A program made the position numbers and the translations under genes. Under the pieces are notes generated by a model. That model did no database searches and was not told where the DNA came from. It saw only the letters and a list, made by a program, of their open reading frames with translations. From a bacterium (GTDB taxonomy: Bacteria; Hinthialibacterota; Hinthialibacteria; OLB16), in NCBI GenBank assembly GCA_022072055.1, contig JAJVIK010000011.1:588863-652862 (forward strand): 64,000 bases of DNA. Reading direction: 5' to 3'. Position 1 is the stretch's first letter, and each line of letters starts with the position of its first letter. Positions 1-10,043 of this stretch are shown here, one piece after another.

Positions 1-261
1 CGTCGAACCGGAGATTTCCGAGCGTATCACGACAATGGAAACTTCATGCAGTCCGAGGCGATCAACAACAACCGCTTGATCGGTCGCTCAGTCTGGAACG
101 CCAGGTGGTTGTTGATCATTCCCGGGGCCACGTTGCTCGCGGACGCGGATCGAGCGCTCGATCTGTTCATTCACGGCAATGGAAATCCGGGCGAAGGCAT
201 ATCGGACATCCTGATATTCTTCCAGACCTACGGCTATTCCGCGGGAAAAGCGACGGATTAG
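1..261 (+). CDS. C-terminal fragment of an unidentified protein
   Basis: The reading frame is open from base 1 to a TAG at 259-261, so only the last 86 residues are present and the start lies outside the window. The tail is rich in beta-strand-like hydrophobic stretches (RWLLIIPGATLLA, DILIFFQTYGYS) and ends in charged residues. I recognise a similar style of C-terminus (SVWN-RW-LIIPG-TLL...FFQTY-YS) in hypothetical exported proteins of environmental bacteria, but can assign no function. It ends 34 bases before the RHS gene on the same strand, so the two may be co-transcribed. Nothing in the fragment suggests a catalytic motif. Confidence 0.6.
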   Translation, partial: RRTGDFRAYHDNGNFMQSEAINNNRLIGRSVWNARWLLIIPGATLLADADRALDLFIHGNGNPGEGISDILIFFQTYGYSAGKATD

Positions 262-295
262 ACAGCCGCTTCGAGGCTACCGAGGCCCTCTCCCG

Positions 296-3200
296 ATGAT
301 CCGGATCCGCTTGAATCAACACGCGGCGCGATGGCGTGGTCATTTCCTGACCGTGTCGCTCACGCTGACTCTCCTGCAATCGACGCAAGCGGTCGACAAG
401 AGCGGCGTGAGCCCCAACACCATTTCATTGCCCAGCGGACCGGGGTCCATCGAAGGACTCGGCGAGGACTTCCAGCCCCACCTGAACACAGGCACCTCCA
501 GCTATCGTGTTCCGTTGCGAGTCCCAAACGGGACTGCCGGACATACTCCCGAGCTTGCCCTGGTTTACGAGGGTGGGAGTGGGAATTCCTGCCTGGGTAT
601 CGGATGGTCGCTGAGCATCCCCTCGGTCCGACGCCAATGCGAAAAGGGGCTCCCGCGCTATGAGCCAAACGCGAAGGATGATGATTTCGATGGTCTGACC
701 GATGAAGCCGATGAGGAAGATCGATTCCTCGACACCCAGGGTGAGGAACTCCTCCTAACAGACCGAGGATATTACTTTCCCGAAAAGCAGGAGCAGTTTA
801 TCCGCTGGCGGAAAGTCGACTCCCATTGGAAGGCTGAGCAACCCAATGGGGATGTCTGGGAGTTTGGCCGATCCGGCGATGCACGAGTCGAATCGCAAGG
901 GCGCATCTACAGGTGGTGCCTCGACCGTCAGGAGGACACCAACGGGAATGTCATCGAATACAAATACACCCGGTTCCAGGACAGCCCAAACGAGAATCAA
1001 ACTTACTTAACGGAGATCCGCTACGGTCCGGGGAGTCCCCCCTGGAGCGCCTTCTACACGATTGTGTTTGAGTATGAAACGCGCCCGGACACGATTGAGG
1101 ACTATCGGAGCGGTTTCGTGGTTCGCACCGGGCTCCGAATGAAGAAGATCCACATGGCCCTCCAGGGCACTGTCAACGAGGCTGAATCCATTGGAAGCCT
1201 CGATCCGAACGGGCATCGGATCGGCGACATCAATCAGGATGGAGTCAAGGACGCCCTGATTCGCGTCTACGAGTTCAAATACGAGGCTCATCCGCATTGG
1301 TCTGTTCTCACCTCGATCACCACGGTTGGAGCGGATGGCGTGAGCACTCTTCCCCCTGCAACGTTCGCATACCAGCGCTTTCTCCTTCCATCCGTGGTCT
1401 CCGCGAACGGAAGCACGATTCTGAGTGAGAACGAGCCGACTTCGGTGATGGATACCGGGCATTCCGACCTCGTGGATCTCAATGGTGATGGTCTTCCGGA
1501 CATTCTTCGGACCGAGATTGCGGGAGGGGGGCACACCGGATACCTAAACCTTGGACCGGCATTGGAGAACCACCTGCTGATTCGCTGGGACTCTGGGATT
1601 GAAGTTGATGCGACCGCGAACTCCGGCCAAGCGTGGCTATTGGACTTGAACAGCGATCAGGTGCACTTGGCCGACATGGACGGCGATGGACTTGCGGACC
1701 TGGTTTCCAACCCACCCCAGAATCAGAACCCGCACTACTTCAGGAACACCGGCAAGAACGGCTGGGGGCCGAGAGAGACCATGACGGTCGGCGACGATAT
1801 TCCTCCGGCGCCCTTCGGCAATCCCGATGTCCGCACCACGGACCTCAATTTCGACAAGAACATCGACATCGTCCAGAGCATCCCCAACGGTTACCGTGTT
1901 TGGTACAACCTGGGCAAGGACCGCGAGACGGGAATCGCGCGCTATGGGGAGCGCATCTTAACCCCCGGCGCCATCCACGAAGACACGGTCATTCAGTTCT
2001 CCGAATCGGGAACGCAACTCGCGGACCTGAACGGCGACCGCCTGAGCGATGTGGCGCGCATCCGACCGACCAGCGTCATTTTTTGTCCGAGCATAGGGTA
2101 TGGGATGTTTGACTCCTCCACCGTCGTTCCGATCCCCACGGATAACGGGCTTGAGCATGACGCCGGCTTCAGCTTTCTGGACACTGAACAGATCCAACGA
2201 GCTCGTCTCATTGATATCAACGGCGATGGTCTGGCCGATCTCGTGGTCGAACGCGCCGCACCTCGGGAAGTCTGGTGTTGGGAAAACCTTGGGAATCGCA
2301 GCTTCGCCGAAAGGAGGGTTATCACCGATCTCCCCGCCAACTTCGGCTTCATGGTGGACACGCGCTGGGCGGACATCAACGGCAACGGCACGGATGACCT
2401 GATCTACGCCGACTCCAATCTGGAGAACGGCGAACGGATCCGGGTTGTGGACATTGGCATGGCGCTCAATGGTGTTCCCTGTCCAAATATACTCTCGAGC
2501 ATTGAAAACGGGATTGGACGGAGGATCCTCATTCAGCACCGCCCCACCACCTTTTTTGCCGCCTTGGACCGCTCGGAAGGAAATCCTTGGACGCACACGG
2601 TCCCCAATCCCACCGCCGTGGTTCATCGGATCATTGTCGAAGACGGACTCGGCCACCATTACACCACCGAAATCATGTATCACGAGGGCTACTACGATGG
2701 CGTGGAAAAGGAATTTCGCGGTTTCGCGCGGTCCGAACAGTTGGACTTTGGGGACGACTCCCAGCCCACGCTGGTGTCAGAGCATCACTTCGATGTCGGG
2801 GACACGGCTGAGGCCCTCAAGGGCAAGACTCTGCGCGTGGTCCGCAAGAACACGATGGGACAAGTCTTCGACGAAGAAATCACCGAGTGGTCCACCCGGG
2901 TGTTGCATACCGTCTCAGAGCTTCCCGACAGCTTATTAGCGCCCACTCAAGTCACCTTTCCCTTCCCCGTGGTCAAACGTCAGATCATTCGAGAGGAGCC
3001 GACAGGCCCAAGCGATCCCGTGATCCTCGAATCCGAGTTTGCCCATGACGACTACGGTAACAAGGTGATGGAGGCGAATTACGGGCGTGTCGAGGGTGGG
3101 AATCGAGGAGCGGGCGACGACGAACGCATCACCCGGACCGTCTTCTCGGCCACGCCGGAAGCCCGGATTTGGTCGGCGCCGGTGGATACAGTTGTGACAG

Positions 3201-6200
3201 ACGATTCCACGCCGCCGAGAGTGGTCGGAAGGAACCAAGCCTACTATGACGGTCCCCCTCATGTCGGACTGCCACTCGGTTCAATCACCAAAGGAAACCT
3301 CTCTCGCGCCCGTGACTGGGTGGGGCCCGAAAACCCACCCAATCCGCCCGATCCCCTCCCGGAGCCACCCGAGAGATTCCTTCAGGTAAACACCAATCCG
3401 GACAACACGCTTTCGTTCTCGGTCACCGATGAGGATCTCGACCGTTGGATTCACACGACGCGCAATCAATACGACCCGTTCGGGAATGTGCTCAGCGTGG
3501 CCGACCCCTTGGCCGAACTGAACTCCAAGGGACTGTCCCCGGCGACCGGCCACTTCCGACATTTCACGTATGATTCCACCTTGCACACCTTTCCGACGCA
3601 CGAGGAGATCTTTACGGGAAACGGGAATAGTCTCTTAATCCAAGTCGCATATGACCTGGCCTTCGGGACCATCACTCGCTCCAGTGATTTTAACGGGAAT
3701 CAGACCGACTACGGGTACGATGTCTTTTCTCGCATAATCGCTATCGCCAAGCCGGGCGGCTCCCCGCGCGACACGCTCTCCATGCCGACCCTGGGGTTCA
3801 CTTACATCCTTGCCGCCGATGTCCCACTCGGTGCAACTCAAGGAACCGTGAACTGGATCGAAACCCGCATGCACGAACAGTTCGGCGACCCCAACGCGTA
3901 CTTTGTCTCCCGCAAATTCATCGACGGCCTCGGACGCGAGATCCTGTCCAAGGAGGAGGATGAACAGCCGGGCCGAACGGTCGTGAAATCCGCCAAGACC
4001 TTTAATGCGCGCCGGACAGAATATGAAACCATCCTCCCCTTTTACAGCCAGGCCTCCCTCGACTATGAATGGATCGAGGGTCCGGGCTGGACCGGAACCT
4101 GGTTGATCGACGGACAGGAGCAGGTCCTCGAACTCGATCAAGCCCCGAGAAACCGGATGTTCTATGACGCGACCGGGCGCGAGATCCGCATGCTCCAGCC
4201 GGATGAGGCTTTCACGCGCACAGAGTACCTGCCCCTTGTGCGGCGAGTTCTCGACGAGGAAGACACGAACCCGGCCTCCACACATTACGACACGCCGATG
4301 GTCTATCACACCGATGGACTCAGCCGCCTCGTGGGCGTGGATGAGGTGGTCAAGATCAACGATGACGGGACCCCGCGAGTCGATCCGGTGGCGTGGCGGA
4401 CCACCTACAACTACGACCTTTTGGACGACCTCATTCGGATCACCGACAGTCAGAACAATATCAAGACTATCCAGTACGACGCCATCAAGCGCAAGACCTA
4501 CATGGATGACCCCGACCGCGGGCGGATGTGGTACCGGTACGATGACGCAACCAATCTGATCGAATCCGTGGACGCCAAGGGTCAACGCATTACCTACACT
4601 TATGATGGAACCAACCGTCTCCGGACCGAGGACTACCACGACGAGGGAATGCCTCATTCGGCCAATCGCGCCTACAATCCTCTCCTTCCCATCGGGGACG
4701 CGAACCAACCCGACGTGGCCTATCACTATGATGCTCCCGCGCCGGGAGGCCCGATTGACCTCGGCGATGCCACCTTCGGAACCGCCGAGAACCTCCTCGG
4801 CTTCCTTTCATATGTCGTGGACCTCTCCGGGGAGGAGCACAATTCCTACGACGAGCGCGGCAATGTGCGCTGGGTGGTTAAGCGCATCCCCGATCCTCCG
4901 ACGGGAATCCTCGTGTCGTACAAGACGGAGATGGCCTATGACGCCGCCGACCGAGCGGTGGCGCTGATTTATCCCGACAACGATCGGGTGACCTACACCT
5001 ACAACGCCCGCAACCTGCCGGAATCGATCCCGGGAATTCTGAACCGCATCGACTACGCGCCCAGCAGCCAGACCATCGAAATGCTCTGTGGCAATGGGGT
5101 TCAATCAGGCTACAAATATGACCGGCGGATCCGGCTGTCTCATCTTTCCCATATTAGCACGAATCAAAGCAACCAGCCGCTGGTGGATTACGCTTACGAG
5201 TTTGATGGCGCCTCGAACATTACCGCGATCCATGACCTTCGTCCCGCTGAGGAAGTCCCGCTGGATTCTGAGCGGCGGAACACACAACTCTTCGAGTATG
5301 ACAGCCTCTATCGTCTCACTCAGGTGAAGTACCCCCGGCAAGGGAAGACGCCCCAGATTGATTACCGCTATGACCGGATCGGGAACATGCTGCACCAAGC
5401 ATCACCGTCAGGCCCGGACCACTTATCACAGATCGAGAACGGACTCGACGTGGTGAACCACTGGAGCATGGCGTATGGGGGCGCTGGTGGACCGAAGGAC
5501 CGAACAGGTCGCGCGCCCGGAGCTCCGGCGGGACCGCACGCGCTCACCTCCACGCTCAGCGGTCGCGCCTATGAGTACGACGATAACGGCAATATGACCT
5601 TGATTGATGGTGCTCAAACCGACTGGGATTTCAAGGACCGCATGGTCGGCTACCACAGGGACGCGATCGACGCGACCTATGTCTATGACTACACGGACCG
5701 CCGGATCGCGAAACTGGTCAGCGACCAGACGGGAACCACGCATGTCCTCTATCCCGACAAGTATTTCGAGGTCCGGGAGTTCGACACGCCGACCAAGTAT
5801 GTCTGGAAGGGGGAGCAGCGAGTCGCCAAGACCTCGCAGATGCTGGCTGAGGGCCGTGAAACGGTTCGTAGGCTTAGGCTGATGGAGGGCTGGAATCTGG
5901 TGACGGTCGGTGTGGTGATGGCCGACATGAGCATCCCGAACGTGTTTGGGGATGTGGAGTCTGTGTGGGGGTGGGACGGCCAGGCGCACTTTCAGCTTTC
6001 AGCCGCCGCGGTCATCACCGCCGGGTCGCCGTACTGGGTGCAGAAAGCCTCCTCGGATATCCGGCTTCACCGGGGAACCCCGATTCCGTTCGCCTCTCGG
6101 ACCCTGCCTCCGGGGCGGCATCTCCTTGCCTGGCCGGGGCCGGAGGGATTCGATCTGGATTCCATCGAAGGGGAGTATTTCGTATGGAAATACGACGCGG

Positions 6201-7297
6201 AAGCCCAGGAATGGAAACTGCGGACAAACATTGAAGGCGAACAAGCCCTGAACCGACTGCCACCGGTCTTGGGTCCGGGAACGGGGTTTTGGGTGGATGG
6301 AATTAATCAGAGTGCCATCATCCATCAGCATTACTACATGAGTTTCTATCATTTGGATCATTTACAATCCACGAATTCCATTTCTCAAAGTGCCGGTGCA
6401 GTGGTAAATGAAAACCTCACATATCCCTTTGGTGCACAACGGCATCAGATTAAGACCGAGTCATACATCTACACTTTGATGGAGTATGACGGGTCCAGCC
6501 GGTTGTATAGTTTCCCTCACAGGTATTATTCGGCTGCGTCGTGTCGGTTTGCGTCGACAGACTTGTCGACCTGTATCCGAATGCAGTTCGGCGATGGCTC
6601 ACCTCAATCAATCAATCCGTACAGCTATGTTGCCAACAACCCCTTACGCTACGTAGACCCAAATGGCCTATATAAACACGATATTGTAGTCCTTGTCCAC
6701 GGGGTGGACCCCGATGGAACGTCGGGAAAGAGCATGGAGGATAGAGCAGCAGTTCTCCGGCTGGCAGGTGGGCCGAATGCTCCCGAAAGGATGATGCAAC
6801 ATTCTTGGTCAGGCCCGGGGAAAAACCTGATCATTCCTCCTGGTGCGGTAAAGAACTTGGGTGACACTCTGATCAGTACCTTCGACAAACTTTCGAAAGA
6901 GGGCAAAGGGGGGCGTCTAATCATTGATGCTCACAGCAATGGTACAGCAATTACACAGGCCGCTTTGGATTATGTTCTGGAGAAGAGACCTGACGTAAAG
7001 GTTCATCTGCTAAACTCCTCTGGATCACCAGTCATACTGGATGGAAAACGTCCGAATGTTGACCAACATATAGAGAACTTCCGGCTGTCGGATCCCATTG
7101 TCCACTTGAATACATCTAATATCCAATCAGGACTAGGCCAATATATGAGAAATCAGAACCCGTTTATGAGGGCAAGAGCAGTTCTCAAGGACTTTCATTA
7201 TGACTCAGGCGGTTGGGGACATTCATGGAATACATATAACGAATTGGATGATTCATTTGTTCGGACTCTTCAAGAAGCGGAAGTCCAGACGGAATGA
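296..7297 (+). CDS. SpvB/FG-GAP/RHS-repeat protein with hydrolase-like C-terminal tip
   Basis: 2333 aa, exported RHS/YD-repeat protein of the polymorphic-toxin or Tc-toxin TcB/TcC type. Residues 1-33 look like a signal peptide (FLTVSLTLTLLQSTQA). Residues about 40-130 match the SpvB N-terminal domain (LALVYEGGSGNSCLGIGWSL). FG-GAP/VCBS repeats follow (DLNGDGLPD, DMDGDGLADL, DINGDGLADL). Many YD repeats lead to the RHS-associated core (FYHLDHLQSTN, NPYSYVANNPLRYVDPNGLY). A foreign-looking 'GWN' domain is inserted at about residues 1859-2005, immediately before the HLDH strand. The variable tip after DPNGLY (about residue 2123 on) has an alpha/beta-hydrolase look: VVLVHG oxyanion strand, AHSNG nucleophile elbow, and later Asp and His candidates. 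From about base 6300 the GC content falls. There is no Shine-Dalgarno at the ATG, and no immunity gene is recognisable downstream. RHS identity is certain; toxin function is inferred. Confidence 0.93.
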   Translation: MIRIRLNQHAARWRGHFLTVSLTLTLLQSTQAVDKSGVSPNTISLPSGPGSIEGLGEDFQPHLNTGTSSYRVPLRVPNGTAGHTPELALVYEGGSGNSCLGIGWSLSIPSVRRQCEKGLPRYEPNAKDDDFDGLTDEADEEDRFLDTQGEELLLTDRGYYFPEKQEQFIRWRKVDSHWKAEQPNGDVWEFGRSGDARVESQGRIYRWCLDRQEDTNGNVIEYKYTRFQDSPNENQTYLTEIRYGPGSPPWSAFYTIVFEYETRPDTIEDYRSGFVVRTGLRMKKIHMALQGTVNEAESIGSLDPNGHRIGDINQDGVKDALIRVYEFKYEAHPHWSVLTSITTVGADGVSTLPPATFAYQRFLLPSVVSANGSTILSENEPTSVMDTGHSDLVDLNGDGLPDILRTEIAGGGHTGYLNLGPALENHLLIRWDSGIEVDATANSGQAWLLDLNSDQVHLADMDGDGLADLVSNPPQNQNPHYFRNTGKNGWGPRETMTVGDDIPPAPFGNPDVRTTDLNFDKNIDIVQSIPNGYRVWYNLGKDRETGIARYGERILTPGAIHEDTVIQFSESGTQLADLNGDRLSDVARIRPTSVIFCPSIGYGMFDSSTVVPIPTDNGLEHDAGFSFLDTEQIQRARLIDINGDGLADLVVERAAPREVWCWENLGNRSFAERRVITDLPANFGFMVDTRWADINGNGTDDLIYADSNLENGERIRVVDIGMALNGVPCPNILSSIENGIGRRILIQHRPTTFFAALDRSEGNPWTHTVPNPTAVVHRIIVEDGLGHHYTTEIMYHEGYYDGVEKEFRGFARSEQLDFGDDSQPTLVSEHHFDVGDTAEALKGKTLRVVRKNTMGQVFDEEITEWSTRVLHTVSELPDSLLAPTQVTFPFPVVKRQIIREEPTGPSDPVILESEFAHDDYGNKVMEANYGRVEGGNRGAGDDERITRTVFSATPEARIWSAPVDTVVTDDSTPPRVVGRNQAYYDGPPHVGLPLGSITKGNLSRARDWVGPENPPNPPDPLPEPPERFLQVNTNPDNTLSFSVTDEDLDRWIHTTRNQYDPFGNVLSVADPLAELNSKGLSPATGHFRHFTYDSTLHTFPTHEEIFTGNGNSLLIQVAYDLAFGTITRSSDFNGNQTDYGYDVFSRIIAIAKPGGSPRDTLSMPTLGFTYILAADVPLGATQGTVNWIETRMHEQFGDPNAYFVSRKFIDGLGREILSKEEDEQPGRTVVKSAKTFNARRTEYETILPFYSQASLDYEWIEGPGWTGTWLIDGQEQVLELDQAPRNRMFYDATGREIRMLQPDEAFTRTEYLPLVRRVLDEEDTNPASTHYDTPMVYHTDGLSRLVGVDEVVKINDDGTPRVDPVAWRTTYNYDLLDDLIRITDSQNNIKTIQYDAIKRKTYMDDPDRGRMWYRYDDATNLIESVDAKGQRITYTYDGTNRLRTEDYHDEGMPHSANRAYNPLLPIGDANQPDVAYHYDAPAPGGPIDLGDATFGTAENLLGFLSYVVDLSGEEHNSYDERGNVRWVVKRIPDPPTGILVSYKTEMAYDAADRAVALIYPDNDRVTYTYNARNLPESIPGILNRIDYAPSSQTIEMLCGNGVQSGYKYDRRIRLSHLSHISTNQSNQPLVDYAYEFDGASNITAIHDLRPAEEVPLDSERRNTQLFEYDSLYRLTQVKYPRQGKTPQIDYRYDRIGNMLHQASPSGPDHLSQIENGLDVVNHWSMAYGGAGGPKDRTGRAPGAPAGPHALTSTLSGRAYEYDDNGNMTLIDGAQTDWDFKDRMVGYHRDAIDATYVYDYTDRRIAKLVSDQTGTTHVLYPDKYFEVREFDTPTKYVWKGEQRVAKTSQMLAEGRETVRRLRLMEGWNLVTVGVVMADMSIPNVFGDVESVWGWDGQAHFQLSAAAVITAGSPYWVQKASSDIRLHRGTPIPFASRTLPPGRHLLAWPGPEGFDLDSIEGEYFVWKYDAEAQEWKLRTNIEGEQALNRLPPVLGPGTGFWVDGINQSAIIHQHYYMSFYHLDHLQSTNSISQSAGAVVNENLTYPFGAQRHQIKTESYIYTLMEYDGSSRLYSFPHRYYSAASCRFASTDLSTCIRMQFGDGSPQSINPYSYVANNPLRYVDPNGLYKHDIVVLVHGVDPDGTSGKSMEDRAAVLRLAGGPNAPERMMQHSWSGPGKNLIIPPGAVKNLGDTLISTFDKLSKEGKGGRLIIDAHSNGTAITQAALDYVLEKRPDVKVHLLNSSGSPVILDGKRPNVDQHIENFRLSDPIVHLNTSNIQSGLGQYMRNQNPFMRARAVLKDFHYDSGGWGHSWNTYNELDDSFVRTLQEAEVQTE
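5872..6310 (+). other. GWN-type domain inserted in the RHS core
   Basis: Codes for about 146 residues that break the RHS core between the last YD repeat and the HLDHLQSTN strand. It has two related halves: EGWNLV...VESVWGWDG...GSPYWV, then PGRHLLAWPG...YFVWKYDAEAQEW...GTGFWV. The same pattern (GWN-I, SVW-FD, A-AYLI, IYRLENDAW, GEAYWI) occurs in the N-terminal part of the 604-aa protein encoded at 8185-9999. RHS cores normally run through this point without interruption. Confidence 0.6.
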
Positions 7298-7299
7298 TA

Positions 7300-7314
7300 G
7301 CGTGACGATCACGC
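7300..7314. terminator. small perfect hairpin after the RHS gene
   Basis: GCGTGA-CGA-TCACGC forms a perfect 6-bp stem with a 3-base loop starting three bases after the RHS stop codon. There is no T-run, so this is either a weak attenuator/terminator or chance. Confidence 0.3.
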
Positions 7315-7377
7315 AGCACGATCTTACTCAGGTGATGGCGGGGGATCTGTGGCCAATTGAGATAGGAGAAATGAAGG

Positions 7378-8127
7378 ATGAAAAACACAACTGCGGTGAT
7401 CACATTGAAGAGAGTCTTGGCACTATTTGTGATGATTTCGAACCCCGGGATGTTGCCGTCGCAGCCCATCCCCTCCATCCCCCCCCTCACCCTCTACGGG
7501 GCGCTGAGGACGCCGGAGGGAGGGCTGATTGGTTCGGGGGAGGTGGAGATTCGGCTCCAGCCACAGGCGGGTGGAACCACCATCACGCGACGAGGGGATG
7601 TCATGGACATCGGGGGAACTTACTCCTTCCGACTCCAGTTCCCTGTCAGCGAAACACAGCAGAGCAATACCCTGCTTCGGGGAAATCAGTACACCGGAAC
7701 ACTGCTCTTCATCCTGAACGGGTCCACGAGCACGATCCGGTCCAATATCCAAGTCCTGGCGGACATGGGGTTGCTTCAGCGCATCGATGGAGAGGGTCAA
7801 GGCCCGGTGATTACAGCAACTCCGACTCCAACAATCAGCGGAACTCCGACACGCACCTTCACCCCCACCGCGAGTCCCACCAGGACCTTCACTCAGCTTC
7901 CGGACGATACTCCAACCCCATCCCCCACCGGTGAAGGGCCCACCCCATCCCCGACCGGCGAAGGGCCCAACTACGACATCTGGCCGGTCGGGAATCCGGA
8001 CCAGAATGTGGATTCGCGCGACTTGCTCGAGGCCCTCAAGGACATGAGGGGAACGAACTCTCAATTCAATTTGCTCGACTTTTCACAACACTGGAAGACC
8101 AACGGCGCTGGGAAAACGGCGGAGTGA
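7378..8127 (+). CDS. exported 249-aa protein with Pro/Thr linker and dockerin-like tail
   Basis: The ATG is preceded by AGGAGA eight bases upstream. Residues 1-30 are a probable signal peptide (LKRVLALFVMIS). Residues about 35-135 form a beta-rich domain (LTLYGAL, GSGEVEIRL, GGTYSFRLQFP). A Thr/Pro/Ser linker (TPTPTISGTPTRTFTPT) follows, then a degenerate EF-hand/dockerin-like module (NVDSRDLLEALKDM, FNLLDFSQHW). It is paralogous to the protein at 10130-10879: the same YGA, GEVE and GG-YS-R landmarks, the same architecture, and exactly the same length. It lies between the RHS gene and the 604-aa protein on the same strand. Function is unknown; an extracellular structural or adhesion role is a guess. 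Confidence 0.85.
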   Translation: MKNTTAVITLKRVLALFVMISNPGMLPSQPIPSIPPLTLYGALRTPEGGLIGSGEVEIRLQPQAGGTTITRRGDVMDIGGTYSFRLQFPVSETQQSNTLLRGNQYTGTLLFILNGSTSTIRSNIQVLADMGLLQRIDGEGQGPVITATPTPTISGTPTRTFTPTASPTRTFTQLPDDTPTPSPTGEGPTPSPTGEGPNYDIWPVGNPDQNVDSRDLLEALKDMRGTNSQFNLLDFSQHWKTNGAGKTAE

Positions 8128-8184
8128 ATAGCATCGATGGAAATGACAAACAACTTCGAAAGATAAGACGCAAGGAGAAAAGAA

Positions 8185-9999
8185 ATGCGATGGAAATATG
8201 AAGTCCTTATTCTCACGAGCCTCACCCTCATGTGCACGGAGGCCCGGGCCCAATGGGTCGAAGAAACTTTCAATTTGCACCCGGGCTGGAACGCGATCTA
8301 CCTGGAGGCGCAACCGTTCCCGGCCCAGTGCGAATACCATTTCAATGACCCAGCCATCCAATCCGTCTGGGCCTTTGATGACCGTTTTTCGCCCGTGGAA
8401 TTCATCACCGACCCCAACGCGCTTCAGCCCGAGACCCCCGACTGGTATTTCCACGCCCCCCCGCACAAGGAGGCCTTTCACGCCTCGACCCTCTTCGCGC
8501 TCGAGGCCGCGCGCGCGTATCTGATCCACGCCACCGCCGCGACCACCCTCGCGATCCCCGGACGTCCCACTCTCAGGGACCGGGATTGGGCGCCGAACTC
8601 GCTCAACTTCCGCGGACTCCATGTGGACCCGAATGTCCAGATCCGGTTCAACAAGTATTTTGAGGCCTCTCCCGCCCACCAGGGGATCATGATCTATCGT
8701 CTGGAGAATGATGCGTGGACCAGCATTCCCGCCACCACCTTTATCAAGGCGGGCGAGGCCTACTGGATCGAATGCAAGGAGCAGTCGGATTACCCGGGAC
8801 CGGTGGACATTCGACTCACCGAAGGGACCTTCCTCGACTACAGTCAGAACCTGGTGGAACACCTTGTGGGATTCAAACACTTCGGCGCGGGCAACCGTTC
8901 AATCATGGTGCGTTCGCTTCCCACGGCGCCGGTGCCGGAAGTCCCGGAGACCCTCCCCGATGTCACCTTGGAGGCGCTGGCAGGCGAGGTTCCGCTGGAA
9001 TACCTCGATTACGACTCGGAGGATGCGAACAGTGACCGGACAATCCAATTCGTCGACCTGCCCGCAACAATCCCCTTTCCAACCGGCGAGACCGCCGAGA
9101 AGCAACTCCGCCTCGCCGTGGCGCGCCGTGAAATGGCCCCCTACGATGGTCCCGAACCTTCCTCCTATCAGACACTTCTTGAGGTGAAAGATGGAGATGG
9201 CTTTCGGCGGATTGTCGGTGTAACCAGCAAGGGGACCTCGCGCGCCCCCTCCAAACTACTCGCCGAAAAAGGGGTCACCTCGGTCGATCCGATGGCGGGT
9301 CTGTGGGTGGGGACCGTGGTCCTGAACCATGTCAGCGAGCCGTTCCAGTCTCCCGACACGCTCTCTCCCACCCCGGCGGAATTCATCCTCAGGGTGATGG
9401 TCCACTTGGACGCGAGCGGGAACGCGAAACTCCTGCGCCGAGCGACCCAGATGTGGCGGGATGGAACATACCGGGTGACCACCGACCCGCAAGGCAATCA
9501 GGTGCGGGAGGTGGACACTCCCGGCTACTATGTGTTGGTGACCCCCACCGCGCCGCAATCGCTGCTCAATCAACTGGTCCCCGGCTCGCTACGCGATGGT
9601 CGGCCCTTCGCGCGGCGGATCAGCACCGCGGCGTTCTCGCTTCGCGATTCCGACGGCGATCCCATCGATCAACCCATGATCCTGTCCGGTCCTTTCGGGC
9701 AGGAGGGGTCCGTGCTTTCGACCACACTGATGCTTGAAGCGGACGATCCGGTGAATCCGTTCCGGCACAGGTACCACCCGGACCACGGGAACAACACCTA
9801 CGCCATCGAGCGCGCGCTCGCCATCACCTTCTCCTCCGAGCCGCCCGATAGCGCCAACCTCGCGGGCTGGGGCAACACCCAGGTGGGGGGAATGTACGAG
9901 GAAACTCTACGCGGGTTGAAGCGGGATCCGATCCAGGTGGAGGGCACGGTCCGGTTCCAACGCGCCTCCACCGTGTCGGTGTTGAATGACGGGATCTGA
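8185..9999 (+). CDS. exported 604-aa GWN-domain protein, unknown function
   Basis: Good ribosome site (AAGGAG, eight bases before ATG) and a signal peptide (VLILTSLTLMCTEARA). The N-terminal third contains two copies of a short beta module: HPGWNAIYLEAQP...QSVWAFDD...ARAYLI, then NSLNFRGLHV...IMIYRLENDAW...GEAYWI. This is the same pattern as the insertion inside the RHS core at 5872-6310. The C-terminal half is a separate beta-rich region with DDPVNPFRHRYHPDH and a final TVRFQRAS strand. I recall similar NPFRHRYHPDH proteins as uncharacterised exported proteins of PVC bacteria, but know no function. There is no EF-hand-like tail, unlike both flanking 249-aa proteins. A strong hairpin follows the stop. 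Confidence 0.85.
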   Translation: MRWKYEVLILTSLTLMCTEARAQWVEETFNLHPGWNAIYLEAQPFPAQCEYHFNDPAIQSVWAFDDRFSPVEFITDPNALQPETPDWYFHAPPHKEAFHASTLFALEAARAYLIHATAATTLAIPGRPTLRDRDWAPNSLNFRGLHVDPNVQIRFNKYFEASPAHQGIMIYRLENDAWTSIPATTFIKAGEAYWIECKEQSDYPGPVDIRLTEGTFLDYSQNLVEHLVGFKHFGAGNRSIMVRSLPTAPVPEVPETLPDVTLEALAGEVPLEYLDYDSEDANSDRTIQFVDLPATIPFPTGETAEKQLRLAVARREMAPYDGPEPSSYQTLLEVKDGDGFRRIVGVTSKGTSRAPSKLLAEKGVTSVDPMAGLWVGTVVLNHVSEPFQSPDTLSPTPAEFILRVMVHLDASGNAKLLRRATQMWRDGTYRVTTDPQGNQVREVDTPGYYVLVTPTAPQSLLNQLVPGSLRDGRPFARRISTAAFSLRDSDGDPIDQPMILSGPFGQEGSVLSTTLMLEADDPVNPFRHRYHPDHGNNTYAIERALAITFSSEPPDSANLAGWGNTQVGGMYEETLRGLKRDPIQVEGTVRFQRASTVSVLNDGI

Positions 10000-10043
10000 C
10001 CCGGACATGGGGTCCCGAGGAGAGATTGAGGTCATGACCATGA

